Below the pieces are notes generated by a model. That model ran no database searches and was not told where the DNA came from. It saw nothing but the letters and a program-made list of their open reading frames with translations. From the NCBI RefSeq assembly GCF_018531495.1, contig NZ_JAHDTI010000015.1, positions 1 through 64,000 of the forward strand: a stretch of DNA of 64,000 nucleotides, given 5' to 3'. Below are positions 33,452 to 41,022 of this stretch, piece after piece. Each line of letters starts with the position of its first letter. The stretch's first letter is position 1. The position numbers were made by a program, and so were the translations under genes. Origin of the DNA: Nonomuraea sediminis. GTDB taxonomy: Bacteria > Actinomycetota > Actinomycetes > Streptosporangiales > Streptosporangiaceae.

Positions 33452-33973
33452 TTATGAATTCACGTCCGGACCTGCGGAGCGCACGCGGTCCACGTGCTGC
33501 AGCGCGTCGCGCAGCTCGCCGAGCCACGTGTCGGTGTTCTTGCCGACCAGGCGCACGCACCAGGCGAGCGCGTCGCTGCGGCTCCTGGCCACGCCGGCGG
33601 CCACGAGCGTGTCGAGGACCTGTCGCTCGGACTGCCGCAACCGGGTCATCACCGGCACCGACAGCGTGGTGAACATCACTGTCTCGCCGCCGCACACGAC
33701 GCCCCACGACACCTTCTGGCGGAAGCGGCGCTCGGCCTCCTTGGCGATCTCGATCCGACGCTCGCGCGTCTCCTCCCTGAACCGCCTGGCCAGGCCCTCG
33801 AGCAGGGCCACACGCTCGGCCTCCGACCCCTCCGTCTGGGGCTCGGGCAGCGTGCCGATGACCGCGATCTCCTCGCGGTCCCTGATGATCTGCGGCGCTC
33901 CGGTGAACCAACCCTCGGGCAGCCGGCCGGTGAACCAGCCCCGCACGCGCTCCGTTGCTTCTTCGCTTTCCAT
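33452..33973 (-). CDS. Uncharacterised protein with ribbon-helix-helix-like C terminus
   Basis: A 173-residue charged soluble protein. The N-terminal half is acidic with a predicted coiled helix (EGLARRFREETRERRIEIAKEAERRFRQ). The C-terminal part SVPVMTRLRQSERQVLDTLVAAGVARSRSDALAWCVRLVGK follows the strand-helix-helix spacing of ribbon-helix-helix DNA-binding proteins, with the G..RSRSDAL turn. Function is unknown; a local regulator or DNA-bound protein is possible. ATG 33973 is the start. It lies between the NlpC/P60 gene and the pckG operators on the same strand. Confidence 0.6.
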   Translation of the reverse strand: MESEEATERVRGWFTGRLPEGWFTGAPQIIRDREEIAVIGTLPEPQTEGSEAERVALLEGLARRFREETRERRIEIAKEAERRFRQKVSWGVVCGGETVMFTTLSVPVMTRLRQSERQVLDTLVAAGVARSRSDALAWCVRLVGKNTDTWLGELRDALQHVDRVRSAGPDVNS

Positions 33974-34043
33974 GTAATCAACATTACATCGTTGCCGAAG
34001 ACAGGAAGAGTACGGTTATGGGGGTGTTGCCGGAAAGGAAGTA

Positions 34044-35204
34044 CTAACGCACCCGTGCGGCGGCGACCGGGCTCACCCGGACCACGCCCGCCAGGCCCCT
34101 GGTGCTGACCGGGGCGATCTTGACGACGTCGCCCGTGCGGGGCGCGACCAGCATCTTCCCGCCGCCCCAGTAGATCGCCACGTGCGAGATGTAGTCGGGG
34201 TTGGTCGGGTCGAGGCGCCAGAAGATCAGGTCGCCCGGCTGGGCGTCGTTGAGCGAGATCCGCGGGCCGGTGAGCCACTGCTGGTCGGTGACCCGGGGCA
34301 TCCGCACCCCCGCCTGGGCGAAGGCCCACTGGACCAGGCCGGAACAGTCGAAGGAGTCAGGGCCCTCGGCGCCCCACACGTACGGCCTGCCCACCTTCGA
34401 GGCGCCGGCCGTCAGGGCGGCGGTGATCTGCTGGGCCGTCATGAACGAGCCGACCGGCCAGTTCTGCTTCTGGGTCTGCGGGGCGGGCAGCACCGCGTTG
34501 ACCAGGGCGACCTGTGAGCCCTTCGGCAGCACCTTGCGCAGCGCGTTGCGCAGCCGCAGCGAGTCGGCCTCGGGGGCGCTGATGATGAGGGCGTTGTCGT
34601 GCGGCAGGCCCAGGGTGCGCCCGGTCTGCCTGGACACCACGGCGTCGATGGCGCCGAACCCGGTGGTGGCGTAGGCGCCGATGCGCAGTTGCCCGACCGG
34701 CGCGGGGACCCGGCTGTGCAGGGCCAGCCCGCCGTCGTTGCCCAGCACGAACGACACAGCCACGTCGCCGGCGGCCACGTTGGCCCACAGCGCGTCGGAG
34801 GCGGCGGTCACCCGCGGGGTGTAGGCGCGGAAGCTGGAGGGATTGACGGCCAGGGTCTGCACCCGCTTGCCGTCCAGCATGATCGAGGCGGCGTCGGCGA
34901 GCTCGAGCGCCCGCACGCCGCGCAGCTTGGCCACCTTGCGCAGCAGCGGCGTGGTGAACGGCTTGCGGGTGACCACGAACAGGTTGGGCTTGTGCAGCTG
35001 GCCCAGCGGCGCGACGGGCTCGTTGCGCTTGCTCTCGGCGACCAGGTTCTCTGTCGGGACGGGCCGGTGGTGTGGTAACTGCCGGGCCGCCTGCGGAGTC
35101 TCGGGCTGCAGCAGGAGTAACAGGTCCGTGGTGAGCACCAGGACCAGCGTGATCACGATGAACGGCACCAGCCGCCGCGGGTCGCGCCGCTTCCTGGACT
35201 TCAC
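34044..35204 (-). CDS. NlpC/P60 family cell-wall endopeptidase
   Basis: A 386-residue membrane-anchored protein. A single N-terminal helix (LVPFIVITLVLVLTTDLLLLL) is followed by a ~230-residue extracytoplasmic region without a recognised domain. The C-terminal NlpC/P60 domain (about 275-386) holds catalytic Cys in DSFDCSGLVQWAFAQAG, His in YISHVAIYWGGGKML and a third polar residue near APRTGD. Relatives cleave within peptidoglycan stem peptides. GTG 35204 is the start, with GAGG about 12 bp upstream. It lies downstream of greA but is separated from it by a terminator hairpin. Confidence 0.9.
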   Translation of the reverse strand: MKSRKRRDPRRLVPFIVITLVLVLTTDLLLLLQPETPQAARQLPHHRPVPTENLVAESKRNEPVAPLGQLHKPNLFVVTRKPFTTPLLRKVAKLRGVRALELADAASIMLDGKRVQTLAVNPSSFRAYTPRVTAASDALWANVAAGDVAVSFVLGNDGGLALHSRVPAPVGQLRIGAYATTGFGAIDAVVSRQTGRTLGLPHDNALIISAPEADSLRLRNALRKVLPKGSQVALVNAVLPAPQTQKQNWPVGSFMTAQQITAALTAGASKVGRPYVWGAEGPDSFDCSGLVQWAFAQAGVRMPRVTDQQWLTGPRISLNDAQPGDLIFWRLDPTNPDYISHVAIYWGGGKMLVAPRTGDVVKIAPVSTRGLAGVVRVSPVAAARVR

Positions 35205-35238
35205 CAGGAAGGCCAGATCCTCAGAGAACGCGAAAGAG

Positions 35239-35264
35239 CCGCCGGACCCTCCAGGGCCCGGCGG
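35239..35264 (-). terminator. greA terminator
   Basis: On the minus strand CCGCCGGGCCC pairs with GGGTCCGGCGG (one G-U pair) around a TGGA loop, followed by CTCTTTCG. It begins 17 bp past the greA stop. Confidence 0.75.
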
Positions 35265-35280
35265 GTCGTTCCTACGCAGA

Positions 35281-35781
35281 TCAGTTGCCGATATAGGGCA
35301 CTGCCTCGAGGATCTCGACGGTGTTCTGACGGCCGTTCGGCATCGAGTAGGTCGCCTTGTCGCCGATCTTCTTGCCGTTGATCGCCGCGCCCAGCGGGGA
35401 CTTGGGCGAGTACACGTCGATCGGGGCGCCGCTCTCCTCGCGCGAGGCGAGCAGGAAGGTCACCTCGTCGTCGTCGCCGACGAACCGGATCGTCACGGTC
35501 ATCCCCGGACCGACGACGCCCTCGGTCTTCGGAGCCTCCCCCACCTGGGCGCTGTCGAGGATCTGCCGGAGGTGGAAGATGCGGGCCTCCATCTTGCCCT
35601 GCTCGTCCTTGGCCGCGTGGTAGCCGCCGTTCTCTTTGAGGTCGCCCTCCTCACGGGCGGCCTCGATCTTCTTGGCGATGTCGACGCGCCCTGGGCCGGA
35701 GAGATACTCGTACTCCGCCTTCAGGCGGTCGTACGCCTCCTGCGTCAGCCAGGTGACGTTCTCATCGCGAGAGTCGGCCAC
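35281..35781 (-). CDS. greA: Transcription elongation factor GreA
   Basis: A 166-residue elongation factor that rescues backtracked RNA polymerase by stimulating transcript cleavage. The N-terminal coiled coil carries the acidic tip (AAREEGDLKENGGYHAAKDEQG), and the C-terminal FKBP-like domain ends VYSPKSPLGAAINGKKIGDKATY with the family GxA-x-x-G-K motif. GTG 35781 follows AAGGAG. Order greA-DUF4307-(divergent) mca is a conserved actinobacterial arrangement. Confidence 0.95.
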   Translation of the reverse strand: MADSRDENVTWLTQEAYDRLKAEYEYLSGPGRVDIAKKIEAAREEGDLKENGGYHAAKDEQGKMEARIFHLRQILDSAQVGEAPKTEGVVGPGMTVTIRFVGDDDEVTFLLASREESGAPIDVYSPKSPLGAAINGKKIGDKATYSMPNGRQNTVEILEAVPYIGN

Positions 35782-35888
35782 GGGTACTCCTTGCTTGCCT
35801 AGGGGGCCCTGGATCACTTGGGGTTGCGTCCTGTCGAATTGCGAAAGGCTAACAAGTTAACCGGTCGAACGCTTCCCCAAATGTCTCA

Positions 35889-36308
35889 CTATACGAGATT
35901 GCAGTACTGGATGTGGACGGAAGTCGCCTGGGCACTCGTGTCGAGGCGTTCCTTGAGCGTCTTAGTACCCTCACCTGGCGGAATTCTTACTTCCTTGGCG
36001 CCAACTTCCGCGTGGTTGACATCCGTCGCCCTGATCCGGCACACCGCCGTACGGTCCTCCGGCTTGGCCACCTCAAAGGTGATCTCAACCTGATCCGCCC
36101 GATTCACATCGAAGTAAATGATCTGGTTGCTCACCCCGGTACTGCTGCCCGTCATCGACCACATCACGTAGCCCCAGCCGCCCGCCACGATGGCGACGAG
36201 CACACCGATCACCAGGTGCACCACGAGCCGGCCCCCGCGCCGTGGACGGTCGGGGAAGTCGTCGGGGGTGCCGAGAACGGGCCCGTTCCCGACATCTCTC
36301 GTGGCCAT
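35889..36308 (-). CDS. DUF4307 membrane protein
   Basis: A 139-residue protein with one membrane helix (VVHLVIGVLVAIVAGGWGYVMW, about 29-50) and a C-terminal extracytoplasmic beta-rich domain with two cysteines (AVCRIRA and IQYCNL) that could form a disulfide. Recognised as DUF4307, the small protein that sits between greA and mca in many actinobacteria; function unknown. ATG 36308 has GGGAG 7 bp upstream. Its promoter region contains a perfect 14-bp direct repeat. Confidence 0.88.
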   Translation of the reverse strand: MATRDVGNGPVLGTPDDFPDRPRRGGRLVVHLVIGVLVAIVAGGWGYVMWSMTGSSTGVSNQIIYFDVNRADQVEITFEVAKPEDRTAVCRIRATDVNHAEVGAKEVRIPPGEGTKTLKERLDTSAQATSVHIQYCNLV

Positions 36309-36334
36309 GGCGGAATCTCCCTGCACTTCCTCGG

Positions 36335-36370
36335 CGTTATCCGAGACACTCGTTATCCGAGACAATTGTC
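36335..36370 (-). promoter_or_regulatory. DUF4307 promoter with 14-bp direct repeat
   Basis: CGTTATCCGAGACA occurs at 36335-36348 and again at 36351-36364 (16-bp period). On the minus strand a TTGTCT -35 and GATAAC -10 (36341-36336) are about 18 bp apart and lie across the repeats. The adjacent ACAATTGT is a further palindrome. Confidence 0.5.
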
Positions 36371-36459
36371 GCCTGCGGGGGCCGTGCCCATGTGACTGGG
36401 CCCTCGCGTACGCCCAGCTAAAAATAAGTGATCGGTCCGACTGAGGAGACATCGAGCCC

Positions 36460-37344
36460 GTGAGTGCACCGCTGAGGCTGATGGCCGTCCACGCCCACCC
36501 CGACGACGAGTCGAGCAAGGGTGCCGCCACCATGGCACGCTACGTGCGCGAAGGCGTCGAGGTGCTGGTGTGCACGCTGACGGGTGGCGAGCGCGGGTCC
36601 GTCTTGAACCCGAAGATGGACCGGCCCGAGGTCGTGGCCAACATCGCCGAGATCCGCAAGGCCGAGATGGACAAGGCCAGGGAGATCCTTGGCGTGCAGC
36701 AGCGTTTCCTCGGTTTCGTCGACTCCGGCCTGCCGGAGAGCGAGGAGGAGGAACTGCCCGAGGGTTGCTTCGCGCTGCAGAAGCTGGAGGACGCCTCGGC
36801 TCCCCTGGTGGCGGCCGTGCGCGAGTTCCGCCCGCACGTGATCATCACCTATGACGACGACGGCGGCTACCCGCACCCCGACCACATCATGACCAACCGC
36901 GTCTCGATCGAGGCGTTCGAGGCCGCCGGCGACCCCGACCGCTACCCCGGCACCGGCGAGCCCTGGCAGCCGCTCAAGCTCTACTACCAGATGGGTTTCC
37001 ACAAGGAGCGCTTCGAGGCGCTGCACGAGGCGATGACGGCGCGCGGGATGGGCTCGCCGTACTCCGACTGGATCTCCCGCTGGGAGGACCGCCCGCAGAA
37101 GTGGCCGGTCACCACCAAGGTGCCGTGCGCCGACTACTTCGAGATCCGCGACAGGGCGCTGCTGGCGCACGCCACGCAGATCGACCCCGACGGCTGGTTC
37201 TTCTCCTGCCCGCGCGAGGTGCAGCAGGAGATCTGGCCCACCGAGGACTACCACCTGGCCCGCACGCTGGTCGACACGACGCTTCCCGAAGACGATCTTT
37301 TCGCGGGGATCCACGCCGACGACGTCGCTCCCGTCTGCAAGTGA
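36460..37344 (+). CDS. mca: Mycothiol S-conjugate amidase
   Basis: A 294-residue Zn-dependent LmbE-family deacetylase/amidase that cleaves mycothiol S-conjugates to release mercapturic acids for export. The metal site AHPDDESSKGA and PHPDH are intact. The lysine after the second serine marks Mca rather than the biosynthetic deacetylase MshB. C-terminal length and the FEIRDRALLAHATQIDPDGWFF region also fit Mca. GTG 36460 lies about 12 bp after GAGGAG. Divergent from DUF4307 and followed by a palindromic terminator. Confidence 0.93.
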   Translation: MSAPLRLMAVHAHPDDESSKGAATMARYVREGVEVLVCTLTGGERGSVLNPKMDRPEVVANIAEIRKAEMDKAREILGVQQRFLGFVDSGLPESEEEELPEGCFALQKLEDASAPLVAAVREFRPHVIITYDDDGGYPHPDHIMTNRVSIEAFEAAGDPDRYPGTGEPWQPLKLYYQMGFHKERFEALHEAMTARGMGSPYSDWISRWEDRPQKWPVTTKVPCADYFEIRDRALLAHATQIDPDGWFFSCPREVQQEIWPTEDYHLARTLVDTTLPEDDLFAGIHADDVAPVCK

Positions 37345-37351
37345 CCTTTCC

Positions 37352-37384
37352 GTACGGCGGGCCGCCACCGGCCGCCCGCCGTAC
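37352..37384 (+). terminator. Palindromic hairpin, probable mca terminator
   Basis: GTACGGCGGGC (37352-37362) and GCCCGCCGTAC (37374-37384) pair perfectly around an 11-nt loop, 8 bp after the mca stop. Arms and part of the loop are identical to the fumC element at 13247-13282. Confidence 0.8.
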
Positions 37385-37429
37385 CGGCACCGGTTCGGGG
37401 ACCGGTCAGGCGAACCATAGACTGGATGG

Positions 37430-37594
37430 GTGAGCGTTCTAGCTGCTGGTGATGTCAGTCCTGGACTGCTCGGCTTCACCGTCGTCGCCGTGATCGGCGT
37501 GGCTCTGTGGTTTCTGATCAAGTCCATGAACAAGCAGATGGGTAAGATCAAGGTTCCGCACGAGGCCGACATCGACGACAAGAAAGCCGAATAG
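37430..37594 (+). CDS. Small single-helix membrane protein (54 aa)
   Basis: GTG 37430 to TAG 37594 encodes 54 residues: a short outer segment, a membrane helix (LLGFTVVAVIGVALWFLI) and a basic-then-acidic tail (KSMNKQMGKIKVPHEADIDDKKAE). A small membrane ORF in this place after mca is also known from mycobacteria (Rv1083-like position, from memory). It abuts the next gene with no gap (TAGATG), so the two are co-translated. Confidence 0.75.
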   Translation: MSVLAAGDVSPGLLGFTVVAVIGVALWFLIKSMNKQMGKIKVPHEADIDDKKAE

Positions 37595-37888
37595 ATGTCC
37601 GTAGAAGTGGTCGACAACTCGGGTGAGAGCCGTTTCGAGGTGCACGTGGACGGCAAGGTCGCCGGGTTCGCCGACTACCGGCTGCTGCCCACGAAGATCG
37701 TTTTTACCCACACCGAGGTGCTGCCCGACTACGAGGGCAAGGGCATGGCCAGCCGGCTGGTCAAGTTCGCCCTGGAGGCGAGCCGCGCCACGGGCCTGCG
37801 GGTGGTGCCGTTGTGCCCCTACGTCAAGGACTACATCGAGCGCCACCCCGAGTTCGCCGACCTGGTCGACGACTCAGTCAGCGGGTGA
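37595..37888 (+). CDS. GNAT family N-acetyltransferase (YjdJ-like)
   Basis: A 97-residue minimal GNAT protein of the YjdJ type. It has EVHVDGKVAGFADYRLL, the strand KIVFTHTEVLPDYEGKGMASRLVKFAL with acetyl-CoA loop EGKGMAS, and VVPLCPYVKDYIERHPEFADLV. Substrate unknown; proteins this short may act on small amines or bind CoA only. ATG 37595 follows directly on the stop of the 54-residue membrane protein. The 3' end overlaps the convergent uncharacterised gene by 15 bp. Confidence 0.9.
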   Translation: MSVEVVDNSGESRFEVHVDGKVAGFADYRLLPTKIVFTHTEVLPDYEGKGMASRLVKFALEASRATGLRVVPLCPYVKDYIERHPEFADLVDDSVSG

Positions 37889-39034
37889 CCAGGCGCGCTC
37901 CAGCGCCTTGGGCAGCCCCCACCAGCCCAGTGGCGTGAGCACGTCGTCGGTGTCGACGATGCCCAGGTAACCCCACAGGGTCACCACCGAGCCGAACATG
38001 CTCTCGGTGCTCTCCAGGTCGTCCAGCTCGTCGTCGAAATCGGCGTCGAGGTCGACGTCCTCGGACTCGGCGATGAGCCTGGCGACGCGCTCCGGCGAGG
38101 CCAGCACGCCCGGGCCGAGCCTGACCAGGGCGGCCACCGCCGCCAGCCAGTCGGCGTGCTGGATCGCGCACAGGTTGGCCAGCACCGTGTCCTCGTGGCT
38201 GAGCTCGCTCTCCATGTCGGTGAAGATCTCCAGCGAGTCGCCGTCCTCCGACAGGTCGGACACGGGCCCCGCGATGCCGGCCGCCACCGCCAGCCACAGC
38301 TCCCGGTCGTCGTCGGGCACCGGACGGTCCTCGAAGCCCGCGCAGGCGCGCAGCACGTTGGCCGGGTAGCCCGGCAGCACGAGCAGCTCGCGCAGCCGGG
38401 TCGCGGCCCGGTCGAGCTCGGCGACGGGCAACTCCGGCTGCTTGGGCAGCTCGCCGAGGATGCGCCGCAGCTCGGCCAGCGCATAGGCCTCCTCCTCGTC
38501 CCAGGCGGCGAACAGCTCCTCGTCCTGCTCGTCGTTGACGGCGAAACCGGGCATCCTGCCGTCGGGCAGCGCGGTGCTCAGCCAGGTCTCCTGCAGCTCC
38601 TCGTAGGCCCGCCTGGCCTCCGGGGCGCCCTCCGCCAGCGCGTCGGGGTCGATGACGCCCGCCTTGATCCGCTCCTCCAGATAGGCCACGAGCAGCGCGA
38701 ACATCTCCTCGGCCACGGGCCCGCGCTCGTCCTCCTCCGGCCAGATGAAGTAGCTTGGCGTCATCAGGATCGGCTCGCTGCCGGTCGACTCGACCCAGCG
38801 CTGCACGTCACCGACCGTGGCCGCGCCCGCCTCGATCGAGCTGAGCGTGGCCCTGGCCGAATCCCAGAAAGGCAGCGACAGCGGGTTGCCCACGGCGACC
38901 AGCGCCCGCCGCAGGTCGGGCATGGCCACCAGGGCCACCCCGGAGGGCACGGCCAGCAGCGCCCGCGCCACGTCCCTGCGCGTCAGGGCCGCGGCGGGCC
39001 GCCCTGCGTGCGTGCACACGAAGTCCAGGTCCAC
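37874..39034 (-). CDS. Uncharacterised acidic helical protein
   Basis: A 386-residue strongly acidic, largely helical cytosolic protein that I do not recognise. It has several Asp/Glu clusters, including DLDADFDDELDDLE near the C terminus. No signal, membrane helix or catalytic motif is evident. GTG 39034 lies 7 nt after a TAGGTT -10 box, so it is probably leaderless. It is divergent from the DUF255 gene with the two -10 boxes only 7 bp apart, so the genes are likely to affect each other's transcription. Confidence 0.7.
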   Translation of the reverse strand: MDLDFVCTHAGRPAAALTRRDVARALLAVPSGVALVAMPDLRRALVAVGNPLSLPFWDSARATLSSIEAGAATVGDVQRWVESTGSEPILMTPSYFIWPEEDERGPVAEEMFALLVAYLEERIKAGVIDPDALAEGAPEARRAYEELQETWLSTALPDGRMPGFAVNDEQDEELFAAWDEEEAYALAELRRILGELPKQPELPVAELDRAATRLRELLVLPGYPANVLRACAGFEDRPVPDDDRELWLAVAAGIAGPVSDLSEDGDSLEIFTDMESELSHEDTVLANLCAIQHADWLAAVAALVRLGPGVLASPERVARLIAESEDVDLDADFDDELDDLESTESMFGSVVTLWGYLGIVDTDDVLTPLGWWGLPKALERAWSPAD

Positions 39035-39041
39035 GCTCTGT

Positions 39042-39060
39042 AACCTACGCCGTCTAGGGT
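39042..39060. promoter_or_regulatory. Overlapping divergent leaderless promoters
   Basis: -10 boxes TAGGTT (minus strand, 39047-39042) and TAGGGT (plus strand, 39055-39060) are separated by 7 bp; each is 6-7 nt from its start codon. Each promoter's -35 region therefore lies in or at the other gene. Confidence 0.6.
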
Positions 39061-39066
39061 GTGTTG

Positions 39067-41022
39067 ATGAACCGCTTGAAGGACGCGACCAGCCCGTATC
39101 TGCTGCAGCACGCGGCCAACCCGGTCGACTGGCATCCGTGGGGTGAGGAGGCGTTCGCCGAGGCCCGCAGGCGCGACGTCCCGCTGCTGATCAGCGTGGG
39201 TTATTCGGCCTGCCACTGGTGTCACGTCATGGCGCATGAGAGCTTCGAGGACCCCGCGACCGCGGCGCTGATGAACGAGCACTTCGTCAACGTCAAGGTC
39301 GACAGGGAGGAGCGCCCGGACGTCGACGCGGTCTACATGAACGCCACGCAGGCGATGACGCACAGCGGCGGCTGGCCGATGACGGTGTTCGCCACGCCCG
39401 ACGGGCACCCCTTCTACTGCGGCACCTACTTCCCGCGCGACACCTTCCAGCGGCTGCTGCTCGGCGTGCACCAGGCCTGGACGGACGAGCGCGACACCGT
39501 GCTCACCCAGGGCGCCAAGGTCGTCGAGGCGCTCAACCAGAACACCGCGCTCCCGAGCGGGCCGCTGCCCACCGAGGAGACGCTGGCGCTGGCCGTACGC
39601 AATCTGCGGGAGAGTTTCGACGCGCGCCGCGGCGGCTTCGGCGGCGCGCCCAAGTTCCCGCCGTCCATGGTGCTGGAGTTCCTGCTCAGGTACGGCGAGC
39701 GGACCATGAGCGGCGCGACGCTGGAGGCGATGGCGCGGGGCGGCATGTACGACCAGCTCGGCGGCGGCTTCGCCCGCTACAGCGTGGACGCGGGCTGGGT
39801 GGTGCCGCACTTCGAGAAGATGCTCTACGACAACGCCCTGCTGCTGCGCGTCTACACGCACTGGTGGAAGGTGACAGGGTCGGCCCTGGCGCGCAGGATC
39901 GCGCTGGAGACCGCCGACTGGCTGCTGCGCGAGATGCGCACCCCGGAGGGCGGCTTCGCCTCGGCGCTCGACGCCGACAGCGAGGGCGAGGAGGGCCGCT
40001 TCTACGTCTGGACGCCGGAGCGGCTGGCCGAGGTCCTGGGACCGGAGGACGGCGCGTGGGCCGCCGAGCTGTTCGAGGTGACGGGCACCTTCGAGCACGG
40101 GACCTCGGTGCTGCAGCTCCTGGCCGAACCGCCGGACCTCGCGCGCTACGACAGCGTCCGCGAGCGCCTGCTGGCCGCGCGCGAGCAGCGGGTACGGCCT
40201 GGCCGCGACGACAAGGTGGTCGCCGCGTGGAACGGCCTGGCCATCGCCGCGCTGGCCGAGACCGGGCTGGTGTTCGAGCGGCCCGACCTGGTCGAGGCCG
40301 CCACGGCGGCGGCCGAACTCCTCGAGCGGGTGCACGTGGCGGACGGGCGGCTGCTGCGCACCTCGCGCGACGGCCGGGCCGGATCGAACGCCGGGGTGCT
40401 CGAGGACCACGCCGACCTGGCCGAGGGGCTGATCGCGCTGTACGCCGTGACCGGTGACGAGCCCTGGTTCCTGCTGGCCGAGCGGCTGCTCGAGGACGTG
40501 CTCGAGCGCTTCACGGACGGCTCCGGCGGGTTCTACGACACCGCCGACGACGCCGAGCGGCTGTTCCAGCGGCCGCAGGACCCCACGGACAACGCCACGC
40601 CGTCGGGGCAGTTCGCGGCGGCCGGCGCGCTGCTGTCGTACGCGGCGCTGACCGGCTCCGCGCGGCACAGGGAGGCCGCCTACGAGGCGCTGGGCACGGT
40701 GTCGGTGCTGGCCAGGGGGCACGCCAGGTTCGCCGGCTGGGGGCTGGCCGTGGCGCAGGCGGCGCTGGGCGGGCCCGTGGAGGTGGCGATCGTGGGGCCG
40801 CGCGACGACCCGCGCACGCGGGAGCTGCACAGGCAGGCGCTGCTGGCCGGCGTCCCCGGGCTGGTGGTGGCGCTGGGGACGGGCGAGCAGACCGGGGTGC
40901 CGCTGCTGGAGGGCCGCGGGCTCGTGGACGGCGCCCCGGCGGCCTATGTGTGCAGGAACTTCGCCTGCCGGATGCCGGTCACCACGCCGGAGGAGCTGCG
41001 GGCCCAGCTAGCCGCCGGGTGA
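39067..41022 (+). CDS. DUF255/thioredoxin-fold protein (YyaL/SSP411 family)
   Basis: A 651-residue protein. Residues 1-~165 are a thioredoxin-like DUF255 domain beginning NRLKDATSPYLLQHAANPVDWHPWG, with CHWCHVMAHESFED as the altered redox-type motif. The rest is an (alpha/alpha)6 barrel-like region similar to N-acylglucosamine epimerase folds (GGMYDQLGGGFARYSVD, WVVPHFEKMLYDNA, GRDDKVVAAWNGL). Biochemical role is unsettled in the family. ATG 39067 is 6 nt after TAGGGT, leaderless; GTG 39061 is possible. The mycobacterial counterpart (Rv1084, from memory) also follows mca. Confidence 0.9.
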   Translation: MNRLKDATSPYLLQHAANPVDWHPWGEEAFAEARRRDVPLLISVGYSACHWCHVMAHESFEDPATAALMNEHFVNVKVDREERPDVDAVYMNATQAMTHSGGWPMTVFATPDGHPFYCGTYFPRDTFQRLLLGVHQAWTDERDTVLTQGAKVVEALNQNTALPSGPLPTEETLALAVRNLRESFDARRGGFGGAPKFPPSMVLEFLLRYGERTMSGATLEAMARGGMYDQLGGGFARYSVDAGWVVPHFEKMLYDNALLLRVYTHWWKVTGSALARRIALETADWLLREMRTPEGGFASALDADSEGEEGRFYVWTPERLAEVLGPEDGAWAAELFEVTGTFEHGTSVLQLLAEPPDLARYDSVRERLLAAREQRVRPGRDDKVVAAWNGLAIAALAETGLVFERPDLVEAATAAAELLERVHVADGRLLRTSRDGRAGSNAGVLEDHADLAEGLIALYAVTGDEPWFLLAERLLEDVLERFTDGSGGFYDTADDAERLFQRPQDPTDNATPSGQFAAAGALLSYAALTGSARHREAAYEALGTVSVLARGHARFAGWGLAVAQAALGGPVEVAIVGPRDDPRTRELHRQALLAGVPGLVVALGTGEQTGVPLLEGRGLVDGAPAAYVCRNFACRMPVTTPEELRAQLAAG

